Shown one piece after another: positions 1 to 14,000 of a DNA stretch of 64,000 nucleotides. The position numbers were made by a program, and so were the translations under genes. The notes beneath the pieces were generated by a model, which was not told the DNA's origin, made no database searches, and worked only from the letters and a program-made list of their open reading frames with translations. Each line of letters begins with the position of its first letter. The stretch's first letter is position 1. The stretch comes from Meandrina meandrites (Eukaryota > Cnidaria > Anthozoa > Scleractinia > Meandrinidae), in contig OY855915.1 of the NCBI GenBank assembly GCA_963693305.1, forward strand, positions 15,239,284-15,303,283, in the 5' to 3' direction.

Positions 1-124
1 CATTAACTATTTATTGGTCATTTTCTTTTGTATTTGTGGTGGATCCTAAAGGATCTAGAGCCCTTGGTTTTTGCAATAAATAATCTTTTATTCCAGAGGA
101 AACTGCTTGGCAACATCTTCCAGC

Positions 125-270
125 AGCTGTGTTGGTCTGTAGGCCGATATGTCGGTAGTGTGTTGGCCGACATGTTGGTAGTGTGTCGGCGGATGTGTCG
201 GAAGTATGTCAGCTGAGGCATCAGAGACATGTCGGTGGTGTGTTGGCCGATGGGTCGGTGGTGCTACTGA
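125..270. repeat. Imperfect GTCGG/TGTTGG minisatellite-like tract
   Basis: The segment repeats variants of GTCGGTAGTGTGTTGGCCGA about five to six times with substitutions. It is in the intron or upstream region just before the first visible RasGRP exon. I see no exon in 1-357. The open frames here are by-products of the repeat. Confidence 0.6.
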
Positions 271-357
271 CGTATTGTTTGGATGGGATTCCTTACCTCA
301 CACAAAATTAGTGGCAACCCTGAGCATGGTACTAAATGAACTCTTTTTTATTGTCAG

Positions 358-3300
358 GTGGAGATGTGCCAGAGCCATTCCTTTCAAATTCAGTGTTTAT
401 GACACACAAATGGTTTATTTCCTCAGAAGAGCTGCTTAGAAAGTTTATGCAACGGTATCCTTTTTATCAAGTGTAACCATGCATGTTATGGCTAGCACTG
501 CACCAGTTAAGTTTTCTGGCAACAGCCTTCCTGATCATGAATCAGTACATATTTTCTATAAGCATCTTTGAAGTGTTAAGGAATAAGATAGATATTTGCA
601 AGTCTGAGCAGGAATTTGTCCAAGCATGTGGATGAATTCCAATCATTATGGTTATGTAAGGGCCACTTAGGATGTCCTGAGGTATGCTTCCACATGTGTA
701 TAGTACAGTAATAAAGGTCACATTGAAACTTGCCATGACTTTTCAATGTTAACAGTCAATAATTAACATTAAGCCAGTCTTCATTTTCTTGTTTTTATTG
801 TAAGATACGGTAAAGCTGCAATCATTGGCAGGTTTTGTTGCGTGAAACTCGCCTCAGAAAAACATGCACCTTTCAACTGAAAAACTAATAAGGGTAGGTG
901 TTATCAAGTCCAAAAGGTACTTCCTTAGGGCTTGATAAAAAAAAAAGACGGAAATTCTGAACAGGAGGGGAGTTAATGATTATGGAATTGGGGGGGGGGG
1001 GAGTAATGCATTTTGGAATTTCTGAAGGGGGGATTAAAATATGGAAGCTGTCCATTGTTAGGTATTCATATTTTCTGGAATTGCCTAGTTACTTTTTCGA
1101 CTCAGTAAGACCTACGGTAACCATAGTTTTTCACTTATAAGATGCATGGATTTTGGAATGAAATTCTGTTTGTGGCTAGTTTCACGCAACAAAATCTTGC
1201 TGATGATCGCAGTTTTACAATAAAAACAAGAATAAGGACTGGCTTTATTGTTATAATAATTAACATTTTTATCGCGCAAATTTCATGTATTATTTATAAA
1301 GTGTGGTGGAGACCCGGGGGGGGGGGGGGTACTCAGGACTTCAAGCAACGGGGATGATCAAAGGATTTTTTTGGGTCTGAAATTTTCGATTTCGGATTTT
1401 TTTGGGTAGGAAAATTTGGCTAGAATTTTTTTTCGGTGGCTTGATTTAAGTAGGGATTTCGTAAGCAGTAGTACCTTGGCTGCATAAGGAAGTGTTCTTG
1501 GGTGCCTAAAGTGTTGTTAAAATGATCACAAACACAAGCATTCAATTTCCAATGTTTTCAATGTTAAAAATTTTAAGGGTAAGAAATTTGGCCTGGGATT
1601 TTTTGGGGGTCAATTTTTGGTCCAGGGATTTTTTTGGGTCTCGATTTTTTGCCCCCATTCGATCATCCCTGTCACTTGAAATCCTGAGTACCCCCTGGGG
1701 TGTGGAGATGATTTCTGGGCTACAGAAAACAGATCCAGCTAGTAGCAGAGAGGAGGATTGAATCCAGGACCTCTAGTTTTAAGCACAGAGCAATCAATGG
1801 ATCATCATCAGTCTGATGATTGTTTCATGCCTGAAACCTGAGTAGCTGTCATCGTACAGTTCCTGTCTTTAATTTGTCAAGATGCTTATTGTATATTGTG
1901 CAGAATTTCTACTTACATTAGACAGATACATCTACATTACTAAGTTATCATGTATTTCCAGTATATTGATTATTCTGCATATTCAGGTGTGTTTTTTAAG
2001 TTTATTTTAATTAACTATTTAGCACCTTAACTTAGTCCTACAGGTATTCTAATCATTCAACATTAAACAATGAGCACATCAGAAAATTCAAAAGAAGCAT
2101 TTGCTCTGCTATTGGGTAAGTAGGACTATTTTTTTTTATTATCATTACTTGCTTGTTGACATAATTGTATGATATGTCTTGAAGAAGTTGTTGTGTTTGA
2201 TGAACAAGGAGAATGCATTCTTATCCAGAAAAAAGTTCTGATTTTTAGGGTTTGTATCTATCTATTGACACCAATTTGCCCCCCCCCCCCCCCCCACCCC
2301 TACTCCAAATAAAATTCTTCAGCAGCAAATGATGTAATCTTCGTGTGCACATTACAATATGTGCACAGAACAATGGCATTGCCTAGAAACATTTTTTGAG
2401 TGAAGCATGTGTCCAAAGTTACAGGGTTATTGTACAGGGAAGTAGTCTTACTCAGCCACCAAACATCATGAAAAGAGTGGCCTTCTTTAATATGGAAAGG
2501 AGAAACTTCAATAAAAAAATCATCAGAACTTGCAACCCCAGAGGGTTATGTAACTAACAACAAGAAACAAATAATGGAGGAAATAAAATCGTTCTACGAG
2601 AACTTATACAGTTCATCCAAAAATGCTACAAATGAGGCCTTCCAAGAGTTTACTGGCTCCATACGTCAACATATTCCAATGCTATCACAAGATCAGTGTA
2701 ATGAAATGGAAGGAGTATTAACTTTAGATGAATGCTGGGCAGCCCTGAAATCGATGGGGACTGGAAAGTCTCCTGGTGAAGATGGATTTACCGTCGAGTT
2801 CTAGAGGTGTTTTTTCGACATTTTAGGTAACGATCTTTTGAATAGCTTAAATGCAGCATATGAAAATGGTAGGGCTGCAACGATACATTTTCTTAGCAAC
2901 CGATACATATCTCGGTACAAGTGCCACGATACGATACACGATACGATACATCATAACATACAACTGACAAGTGACGTAATGTAACTAAACTGCTTTGGAA
3001 TCTTTAATTTCCATTGAAAACAATTACATACATACATACACCAGGCGGTGTTGGACACGACTCGCAAAGCATGCCGGAAGAAATTTTTGATTGTACTCAT
3101 TATTGTCTGATCGTCGGACTGTAAACATATCCTCGAGGTGAGAAGATATTCCTATGCTGAAAGAAATTTCGGAGGAAATCCATACCAAATCTTTGTGGGC
3201 CAAGACACAACTATAGATGTGTATTGCTGGATTCGCAAAGGCGCCATTGATGTGGACCTGCTAACAAATGGTAACAAATAACACAAGAATATAACGAGAA

Positions 3301-6300
3301 GTGTCTTACTCCTTGGCCATCGTAAAAAACTTTGAATCCAAAGTCTTTCCATACCTTTGACTTACAAGAGGACGGTATCAGTTGTAACTCAACTGCAGAG
3401 GAAGACATTTTGACGAAAGAACCAACATGACGAACGAAGAGGCCCTGCCAGGGGGGTGTCCCAGGTCGCTTGTCGGAATTTTAAAATGTCTCGTGTCGGC
3501 GTTTTGTCAAGTCTACACAACGCTGTCGGAAATTTAGTGACATATATTTGTCTTCGTCAGTCGTTTGTCGCTATTTCGTTTGAGCGCTGTCGCCACTTTT
3601 TGGCCCATGTCGCTTGTCGGAATTTACCCTGGCAGGGCCTCAACGAACCGCATGTTTTTGTTGCGGGCGCATAAGACTGTGTCAGCTGACAACTTATTGA
3701 AACTACGCATGCTTTCGTGCCGCCATCTTGAAATATAAGTGACTGGAAGCATGCGAAACGATACTAAGCAACGACGAAGCCCTGTGGCTAAAAAAAGGCT
3801 TGTACTTGGGTAAGGAGTCATAAAACTGATTAAAACAGTAATTTCTGAATGTTGGTAAAGTAATTTTTCATTTTTGATGAGAAATATTTCGTTGTTTCGC
3901 GATACAGCGATATCCCATTCAAATATCGATATTCGTATCGTGACAAAAAATATCGCGATTCACCGGTGCACCGGTGTATCGTTGCAGCCCTAGAAAATGG
4001 TGAGATGTCTATCTCCCAACGCAGGGGAGTAATAACACTGATTCCAAAAGAGAACTCCGACCCACGTGAGCTATCGAATTGGCAACCTATTACATTGTTA
4101 AATGTAGATTATAAAATTGCATCCAAAGCTATAGCCTCAAGAATAGAAAAATTTCTTCCACTTTTAATCAACAGCAATCAGACTGGGTTCATGAAAGGCA
4201 GGTATATTGGGCAAAATATTAGATTAATAAACGATATCATGGAACAAACGGAACTTCAGGGTATCCCTGGTATACTTCTCTTATTGGATTTTAGGAAAGC
4301 TTTCGATACAATAGAATGGGGCTTCATTCAACAAACCTTAAAGCTCTTTAATTTTGGATCTTGTTTAAGACACTGGGTTAAAACACTATATACGAACTCC
4401 GAAAGTACAGTTCTGCATAATGGCTTCACAACAGATTTCTTTAAGCTATCAAGGGGAGTCAGACAAGGGTGCCCTCTCTCCCCGTACCTTTTTATTCTAG
4501 GGGTGGAAATATTGGCTACCAAGATTAGACATGACGATAATGTAGAGGGGATTAAGGTGTTTCAAACAGAGCACAAGATCAGTCAATTTGCGGACGATAC
4601 CACTCTTTTTCTCAGAAACTTAAACTCCGTACAAAACTCGATAATTTTGGTTGATCAATTTGGTGACATTTCAGGTCTCGTTAAACGTGGAAAAAACAAA
4701 AGCTCTATGGTTAGGCCCTTGGAGATTTAACAGCTCGAAGCCGTTTGGCCTAAAGTGGACTACAGACCCAGTAAGAGCTCTGGGTATCTTCATCTCTTAT
4801 GATGTAAAAGAAAACAATAAAAATATTGATCGGAAAATTGACAACATGACAACAAAATTAGACATCTGGAGGGCCCGGTGCCTGTCCCTCCTTGGCAAAT
4901 GCCTTGTGGTAAAGTGTTTGGGCATTCCTAACTTGATTTATTCCGCGTCGATGCTTTCAATGCCTAACACCTATGTTCCCTCGATTAAGGATGCCATCTT
5001 CAAGTTTATCTGGAATAACAAACGAGATAAGATAAAAAGAGACGTAATGTACCAAGATTATCCTAAGGGTGGTTTACGTGCCCCGAACATCGATATATTG
5101 TTTAAGTCCTTAAATTTTGTTTAAGTCCTTAAATTTAGCTTGGATTCAAAGACTTCTGACTGAAGATCCACTCTTGTCCGAAACTTGGAAATCAATTCCG
5201 AACCACTTCTTTAAGAAATATGGTGGTCTCGTCTTTCTTCTCCGCTGTAGTTATGACAAAATGCTTTTAGAGAAATCCGGACTTCCGCTGTTCTACAGAC
5301 AAATCCTGGTGAATTTTTCAGAACTTAAGAGCTTATACCAATCCAACAACGGCTCAGACCTGCTTTTGTTCAATAACAAGAAAATAAAAATTGATGGTAA
5401 CCCAATATTCTACCCTGACTGGGTAGAAAAAGGAGTCCTATCAATCCAAGATCTTCTGGATCACAATGGAAAGTTTCTTTCTTTTCAAGTGTTTCAACAA
5501 AAATACAACATTAAATGAAGTTTTTTAAAGTATTTTCAAATCTTCTCAGCGATACCAAAATATCTTTTTGAAAAGGTGAGGACCCCACCTCATGTTGACA
5601 AGCGTAGTTTCTCTGGCAACACTTTGTATCAACTGTCTAACTCTACTGTTATAGACTTAGCCAAAATGAAATGTAAAGATTATTACTGGCTCTATGTCAA
5701 TGCGACCGATGTCGAACCTACCGGCTAAAAGAAATGGCAGACAGATCTTAAACTGAAAAATTTTAGGTGGGATCTGGCTTTTACTCAGATAAGTAAAACT
5801 TGCAAAGAAACAAAACTTAGAGAATTTAATTATAAACTACTTCATAGAACAATTGTTACAAAAAAGGAACTATATATACTTATGGAATTGAAATGGACTG
5901 CAAATGCCTTTATTGCAATAGACCTGACTCCACTCTACATTCTTTCGTCGAGTGTGAAGTATCTAAGTCCTTCTTTGACAAAGTTATTTCATGGTTTAAT
6001 AACACAAACTTTTTGGAAACATTTTTTGACTGAAGCATGTGTCCAAAGTTACAGGGTTATTGTACAGGGAAGTAGTCTTACTCAGCCACCAAACATCATG
6101 AAAAGAGTGGCCACTGCACTAGTGGAAATCAAAGTGAGCCGATCAATTCAACAAGCCTGTGTTGTCGTGCATTAGGTTTCACACAAGGACAGTATTATTT
6201 TGAAAGTGTAAGCATTTAATACAAGGAGTGGGTAGAATAAGGATCAAAATTATTTTTTAAACTGCTTCCAATCTTTAAATTTGTGATATATTGCGACAGC

Positions 6301-8020
6301 TTGCCCTTCGGGTAAGCAGTAGCCAGGATGTACATTGCATTAACCCCAGAAATTCTCATAAGCACAAGTAATTGATTAATTAATGAATTAATTAACGCCA
6401 AAATTAACTGTAATTAGACCATGTAAATGTTTATTTAATACACTGGTACCACAATTCAGTGTTCATCTTATGGTTGTGCAACTGGTATCAAAGTGAAACT
6501 AGGGGAGTGAAGCTCTTTAGTTTTCATTTAACAAAGTATCAAAAGCTACACAACTGATTTCTTGTAACACTTCTATTTACATTAGAACTGTATTTATTTA
6601 CAGTGTTAACAGAGTAAATTTCTGATTATAGTTCTTGATGTTATTTAAAATAATTGCTTTGTCATACTCTGGTTACATCTCTATAATAAATTATTCAGTG
6701 TTTTCACGTAGTTGTAACATCTGAAACATGGTGATGCACAGCTGAACAGTTAATGTTCTATTAATATCTGCACAATATAAGTAATGTTAATTTTATCATT
6801 ATTGCTGTAAAGTATGCAACCAATATCCTTTATTGTATTGACTTGCATGTTATATTTTATAGATTTTGGATATCAAGGTATGGCTCTGACTTCAAAAAAG
6901 ATGAGTCACTCACCCTGTTGTTGAATGAGTTTCATAAAAAAGTAGAAAGTGAAGAGGAGAAAGAGATCATTCATGAGTCCAACATGTAAGAGCTATTATT
7001 AGCTATTTCTATTAGCTGTTATTTGTATTATTAGTCAGACAGATCAGTCGTTTTTAAAGGAAATCTCTAAAATACAGCATTGAGGTCTGGCAAATTATCG
7101 TGCAGAGCTCAAAAAATGCAAACAAAGAGAGAACGATCTTCTGCAACGTAAGGTTATATTAACTGTAAATCTTCAAAACCTTATGTTTGCATTGTGTGTG
7201 GCTGTTAAAATCATCAATTCATTTCCTGAATAGCTAACTGTTGGATTTTTAACTGGGAAAGCAGCTGCTGAAAGTAGGCTAAACAAATTCAGATAATCAA
7301 CTGCTCATTTTGCAGAAACTCACTTTGTCCCACATGTGTCTAAGCTGTCCAGTGACCAGCATTTAAAGGGAAAGTTTTAAGTATCAGCTTGGCCACTTAC
7401 AGTCTACCCATAAATAGAGATGGTTCCTTCTTGCATGTACTTAAATCTTCAACGTTTCTGGTGTACAAGAGCAGAGCAATAGATGGGATACCCCCAGTTT
7501 AATTAGGTTTTAGAAATGATGGAATTTGTGGCAAAAACATACATCAATACATGTCAGTTAAATGACATATATCCTTGTTTTAACAAACCAAATTTAAGCA
7601 CAGAGTTCTTAAATGGATGATAAAAGCTGCATGCAACTACATTTCTTTGAGTAGTTCATCTATTAAGTAACCATGACATTTTTCACATTTAAGGAATGAT
7701 TACAAAAAGTAATATTGGTGGTGTTTTTCCTTTTTAAAAGAATGCTACTTAGCTGAATGAACTATGAATTTTGTAGTGAATGATTAATTGGAAAACATTG
7801 ACAAGGAAGCACAACTTTGTTAGTTACTCAGAGTGTCTCTTACTTCAAATTCCCTGACAGTTGTGCTGAGGAAAGAAATCGTGCTTTAAGTGCTCTCACG
7901 AGCACAGAACACACCCCTGTGGATCAGCGGAAAAGTTCTTTGGCCTTTAAGGACATATCAGCTAATACCATTGCAGAGCAACTAACATATCTTGAATACA
8001 GAATGCTTCGTAGAATACCA
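358..8020 (+). CDS. RASGRP: RasGRP exons 1-4 of the window: REM domain and start of RasGEF
   Basis: Exon 358-454 encodes the start of the Ras exchanger motif, with [13 protein letters not shown] matching the conserved REM helix. Its donor after CG at 454 joins 2044, restoring CGG-TAT. Exon 2044-2115 encodes a basic helix, and its GG joins A at 6863. Exon 6863-6985 has [10 protein letters not shown], equivalent to the YWI/RYW motif of REM. Exon 7861-8020 ends the linker and opens the catalytic domain with [10 protein letters not shown], the usual 'eQLT.lE' start of CDC25 folds. Phases agree at each junction. The 4.7-kb intron 2116-6862 carries the LINE/hAT nest. Confidence 0.9.
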
Positions 8021-11000
8021 GTAAGTGCATGTTTTAATTCCTTATTGCTGGTTTCTTTTAACACCTTGTGTGGTTTACTGTTGCAGTTTAACACTTGTCA
8101 TTGATAAGCAGAGGTAGTGATATTTCAGGTATTTTTATGTACTAAACGTTGTTTCGAAAAACTGTTTTGTTAACACAAGTAGTGCAACAAAAAGATCAAA
8201 ACAATAGAGTTTAAGGTGAGCTCTATGAACACAGATTTCAACCAGTCAAACTAAGAGACTAAGAACAACCTCAGGAAAGAGGCCATGGCTCTTAATGTTT
8301 ATGACGACGGTAGCTTTGAAAAGACTCAGATCCTACACCATTATAGTGTCTAACAGCAGACTTACAGTCAAACCAAGCATACTCCCCCCAAGAGCACATT
8401 AATGAATTCATAATTTGAAAATTGAACCTGCCAGTTGTTTCAAGATTGCATTTATTTTGAAATGGCGGGTCAGTGTTCAACTCAAAGGTCAATTTCTGAT
8501 TGCATTGGGCCAACAAACCTTTGCCACTGTCATCACTTTCACATGTAACAGAACATTCCTTGTTTGGCTGTTTATAGTGGCTTTCACTGTTATGTGCATA
8601 GTGAAAGCCACAACCAATCACAGCCCACTAGCATGACCTTCCAAAATTGTGGATTTCGATCCGTCTGGTTTGTGTATCATGTTAAAAGGATAGCGGCCAA
8701 CACTGAACATGGTTATAAAGGGTTAAAAAAGGTATTTTCTGTTACATGTAAAAGTGATGACAGTGATATTTGCACACCATCAGGAATAGACTATTATCTG
8801 TTTTTTTTTAATGGTACTCGCCATTGCTTAACAGGATAGATTTTCGCTGGGTCTCTGCTGACACCTCAGTCACTCTTGGTCGTAACATGAAATGCTTTTA
8901 AGGCTTCAGCTTAAGGCCAGCCTGGTGGAATGGTTTGAATACCTCTTGTAACTGTTCCAGGTGTTTGTCATCTCAACGATACACAGTGATGTACACCAGG
9001 TACACTATCAGCCTCTGGAATGGTCCTGACACATTACAGAGACCAAATGACGTTACCTGGAATTTGAAGTTACAAATGCTGTCTTTTCTATATCAGCATC
9101 ATCCATCTCAAGTTGCCAATGGCCAGCCACCTGTTAAACCCAAGATTGTGAAGACTTTTGCACCTGGTAAAGCATCAAGAAACTGATCTTCAATTGGGAG
9201 GGGGTAAGCATCCCTCCCAGTTGTGTTGCTTAGTTTCTGATAGTCCATTCAAAAGCATGTACAGAGTCCGAAATTGTGACAAGCTGGTCACCAGATGATG
9301 TGACTGAAAAAATGAATAGCTCTTGTAACTGTTCCAGGTGTTTGTCATCTCGACCATACACAGTGATGTTGTCTAGGAGGACCAGGTATACTATCGGCCT
9401 CTGGAACGTTTCTGGCACATTACAGAGACCAAATGACGTTATCTGGAATTGGAAGTTGCAAATGCTGTCTTGTCTAAGTCAGCATCATCCATCTCAACTT
9501 GCCAATAGCCAGCAACCTGTTAAATCCGAGATTGTGAAGACTTTTGCAGTTGGTAAATAATCAAGCGACTCATCTTCAATTGGGAGGGGGTAAGCATCCC
9601 TCCCAGTTGTGTTGTTTAGTTTCTGATAGTCCATTCAGAAGTATGCATGAGTGCAAAATTGTAGCCGGCTGGTCAACAGTCTGAGTGATAATTGAGGGTG
9701 AATCTCAAGTGGTGACTAACTTTTAGCATCTTGTCAGCATTCTGAACTGGCACCCAAGTTATTAATTCTGTTTAAAATCGAAAAAAAATTTCACATTTGG
9801 TTTCCAGAAATAACTTATTCCTTGTCTTTTCAAAAGTTTTAAAACCTCAAGGGAAAAAAATTTATGTGGAAAATGTAATCAACTTGTAGTGGTTGCGGCA
9901 TGTTCAGTGGTTTCATCTGACAGGTGTACCGTGGGCACATAATGTAAAAACATTTCATGACTGCCTTTCACCATTGAAATGTCAATTTTCCTTGTGGACT
10001 GCAAATCTGCAGTCAGAAGAAGTAAAAAGAGCTAAAGAATTCATTCAATGTTTCAATATATCACAGGATTCAAAATAAAATCACAGCTTTTAGCTTAAAT
10101 TTGTCAGGCTTTTTTCACCAAGGCTCTTGTTTTCCTGGCTGATGGCAGATTCTATGAATTACTTAATTTCACTTTCCATGATTTGCATGTGTACTGCCTA
10201 GTACATGACCAAAAACTTTCTGCATTGAAATGTCACTTTGTTCATCGACAAACCTTGAAAGTATAAATGATTTTAAAATGATTTTACAAATATTGCATGC
10301 TTTGACTTGCTAAAATAATGTCAGCGTCAGAATCTTCATTTAATTAACATGTTTTGTTGCGACAATTCCCTTCCAAACAAATAAGCATTGTGAATGGCTC
10401 TTTCTTTTTTAGGTGTTTCTTCAAATGTAAAATATGCAAAATATGTAAAATATGACTAACAGTTGTGTTTCTTCACTCATAAACGTGGGAAATCCATTCT
10501 GTTGAGCAATATGAATACAAAACTGACTTTAATTTGAACAAGTGAAATGGCTTACCAACTGACACTAAACAAGTTTTTGTGCAAAATAAATCTTGATTAC
10601 ACATGCAGAGACAAAAAATGCGGGAGCACAATATTTTGTTGAGACAAACATTCGTGTTCAACTTTTGCCGCCAATTCAAACTTCCAAACCTTTTTCTACT
10701 CTTTCCACTCATTTTATTAAAATTTTTCTTGGCTGCTTTATTGTCTAAGGATATGAAATGCTTACTACAACATTATAGTGAGTTTGATTTCACTTGGCCG
10801 ATCAAAGCATGACATCTTCTATTTCTTCAGTGAAAAGTCACCGGCAAGTGTGGTGAAAGTGCCGGCTCCCACCAGCAGCTGGCTGCTATTTTGAACCCTG
10901 TATCATAGGCTTGCAAATCAGAAGAAGTTGATCTCTCCACGCTGACTAAAAATGTTCTTAGTACAAGTTTACCACCATGATATTGACAATGCAGTAAACC

Positions 11001-14000
11001 TGGATCCGGCAAATCCTGTTGTGTTCAGTCCTCAAACTAAGAGAGCTCTCTATTTGACGAAAACTCCTTTTCAACTAGATGTAAGCTGCATGATAATTTA
11101 ATTCCTTAATGCATAACTGACTCTTAAGCAATTGTTCACGAGTATAGTAATATCTTTTAAAAGCAAAGAAAGGTCTTTATGTTTTCGTGTTTCACTGTGA
11201 AGCAAAAATTTTATCGGCACTTTTTGGCGAACAGATTTTTTCACTACCCCATCCTACAGCATCTCTACCACATACTTGTGCAAGGTTCCCTGTTGGTGCA
11301 TTGTTACCTGTCTCAGTGCCTGCTATATAGGTGGGGACGTGGTTCCCACTATCTATCCATTACTTTATGATAGCTGTCTTTCCAAGGTCTTCTGGGCCCA
11401 GCAGCCTCATCCAGGTGGTTAGCAAGTTTGTTCTTCTGTGGGTGGTCAAGTTCATGGTGCTCTGAAGACAATTGTTTTATCTGCCTCTGTGACGCCTGGA
11501 CTGGCTGGCTTTTTGCTTATCTGAGCATACTTATGTAGTGAGACACACTCAACTGGCATTCCATCAAGTTGAACTTAAATTTCCTTTAAATTTTTGAATC
11601 AATGAACTTATGTATGTACTGGTAGCTAACTACTACTTGAAAGAAAATGCAGGGAATTAATGGAGTTTCCTGTGGGGTAAACAATTTAACTGCAATTTCA
11701 CAGATATAAGCCAATTCTTATGCAAATCCTGTGGAACTAGGTGTTCATGAGAGTAGCATCCTATGCTTAACCTTCTTGCTAGAAGGTACCAGTGTTCCTA
11801 CAAGTTTTGAGAGCATAAACTATATTTCATATTCTGGATGACGCTTACTAAAATATTTTGACACTTACAACAAAATACCATACAAAGATGTCATAATTCT
11901 GGTGAAAAATATGTTATCAGTCTTTCTCAAATGTCTTTGTCATACTTTGCCACATGTCAGTTAACAATAACAGTACTACAGAATCTCAGTTGTTATAAGA
12001 ATATTGTTTTGTTCCTTGCCTTATTATACCCGCTAATAGCAAGAGATGCCAGCCTAAAAAATGTAAATCTGGGAGACGTAGATACCTCTTCTCAATTCTC
12101 AAAATGGAGGTAAAAAATAAAGCTTTGCCGATTCACCCACAAAAATGCGTCAATTATTTCAAAATTTCCTCCAAAATCAGCCAAATTAAGGGTCAAAACT
12201 GAAGCATTTTCCTTCATATCCAGAAGATTGGTTGCATAGTAAGAGGAAAACATTGATTTAGTGTTCAAACCGTGGCAGAATTGTTGCACAGGAAAAATTA
12301 TTGTAGTTATTTATTCAGTAAACTTAAGATAAAAGTTCGGTAATTGTTCTCATAAACAGGGGCGGATCCAGGAATTTTTTATTGGGGGGTCCAATCTTTG
12401 GTTCAGAAAGGACTGTTAAACTTAATTTTTTTGCGGGGGGGGAATTAATTCTTCCCCCACCTGCCACCCCGACCAGCCACAGTTGTACGTTATAATTCCT
12501 TGGCCCCTTACCGTATAAGTGAATTCTACTGGTAAAGGATGTACCCTTGGATCATCCTCCTCTTGTGCTTGGTAACAAAGATTATACAGATTTCCAATCT
12601 CAATCTGTGAACGCCGGTCACCGTTGGCGCATGAAATACTGCTTTGCGAGGAGAGGCAAACAGATCATAGGAGGATAGCCAAAAATAATTACATTTTTGA
12701 ATATCCCCAGAATTTAGTTTAGTAGCAGAATGCAATGCGCGTTTCATTAAAAAAAAACAGCCAGTAGAAAAGTGATATACGATGCTGTCGATGTAAGAAT
12801 TTTAGTCTCAAACAAGCGTCAGGTCTGATTGGAGGGGTCCGGACCCCCCGGACCCTCCCCCTGGATATGAATCAATTTGATGCCAATTCAGTGCTCAACA
12901 CTTAATACACTCAACAGAATATTAACCTGCAAATGTGTATTGTTAAAGGAGGATTTGACTTTATGGAATCAGTTAGTCTGTGGTATCAAAAAGAATAATC
13001 TGCAAACAAAGCTTCTCCAGGAATCCAAATTAACTCTGGACAAGTGTTTTTATTAATAGTTGTAGAGCCATTGAAGCAACCAAATTTCCTATTCAAGCCA
13101 TGGCAAGTGGAAGGAAAGAATCAGTGGAAGTCACTATGCTCAAATCATCTGGTGGTTAGATTATTGAGAACCTTTCATCCTGGTGGATGAGTGGCATGGG
13201 TTGATGAGTGAGTGACTGTGCAGCCAGTATCTAATTTTCATGTGGCCAGTATCCAGTTTGTAATGGTGGTGAAAAATACTTTCTAGGGTGACCAGCATTG
13301 TAGCATATGGTTCACATTACTCATAACAGACTACTACAGTAGGAGTTTAAAGTTTTGTGGATGTAACTGTCATTTTTTAAAGGCAAGTTATATTTATTTA
13401 AAATTGTTGATCAGTTTTCAGAGTGGAAGACTTATGTTTGCACTGGAAAGTTAAAAGAAACAACTTATCTTGAGAGATATGTGGCACTTTTTAATGGAGT
13501 ATCACGGTGGGTACAAGGGATGGTTTTGAACTGTGTTACACCCCAGGAGAGAGCTTCCTGCATGGAAAAGTTTCAGCAAACAGCAAAAGTAAGCTATAGT
13601 TGAAGTTGAATAGGTGTACTGACTAGGCTGCGTAGCTGGCGGGATTTCGCAATGAGTGCTTATTTAAGACGGTAAACTTTTAAAGCCACAAGGGGATTGG
13701 TGTAGAGTTGAGTTGACATCTCCCCTGCTGGAATTCATGGGGTTTTTCGAATCATGCGTTCGCCAGTGAACATGAATTTCAGATTGTATGAGGCTAGTAA
13801 AACATCAATCAAATTTCAATCAATACCTAACTTACTGCATCCCATGGGAAATCATCTGTGGATATTGGATATTGGATTTTCCTTATGGTAATTCATCTAA
13901 CAGTGCATGTAATCATGTTATTAAAATAGGATTCAGAATAAGAACTCATTGGTGGAAGGCAAGTGCTCTCACCACTGCACCATGCCCTGCTCTTTATACA

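Larger units (their letters stand above)
2483..6015 (+). mobile_element. LINE fragment, Tx1/L1-like, broken, interrupted by a hAT element
   Basis: The reverse-transcriptase frame is recognisable from [12 protein letters not shown] (about 2483) through KSPGEDG (RT block 0/1), then after the nested element [37 protein letters not shown] (catalytic D), [14 protein letters not shown] and QFADDTTLF (catalytic DD, 4591-4617). A C-terminal region follows with [14 protein letters not shown] and a CLYCNRPD zinc-knuckle-like motif near 5900. The motif wording is typical of the Tx1/L1 clade (established, by memory). Endonuclease and both element ends are missing. Defects: TAA near 2554, TAG at 2802-2804, frameshift near 4690, a 19-bp tandem duplication at 5099-5136 and later stops. 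Dead copy. Confidence 0.88.

Noticed and set aside
13422..13588. Alternative acceptor at 13420-13421 for the RasGEF exon
   Set aside because: It breaks the reading frame. The AG at 13413-13414 keeps phase and restores the conserved residues.
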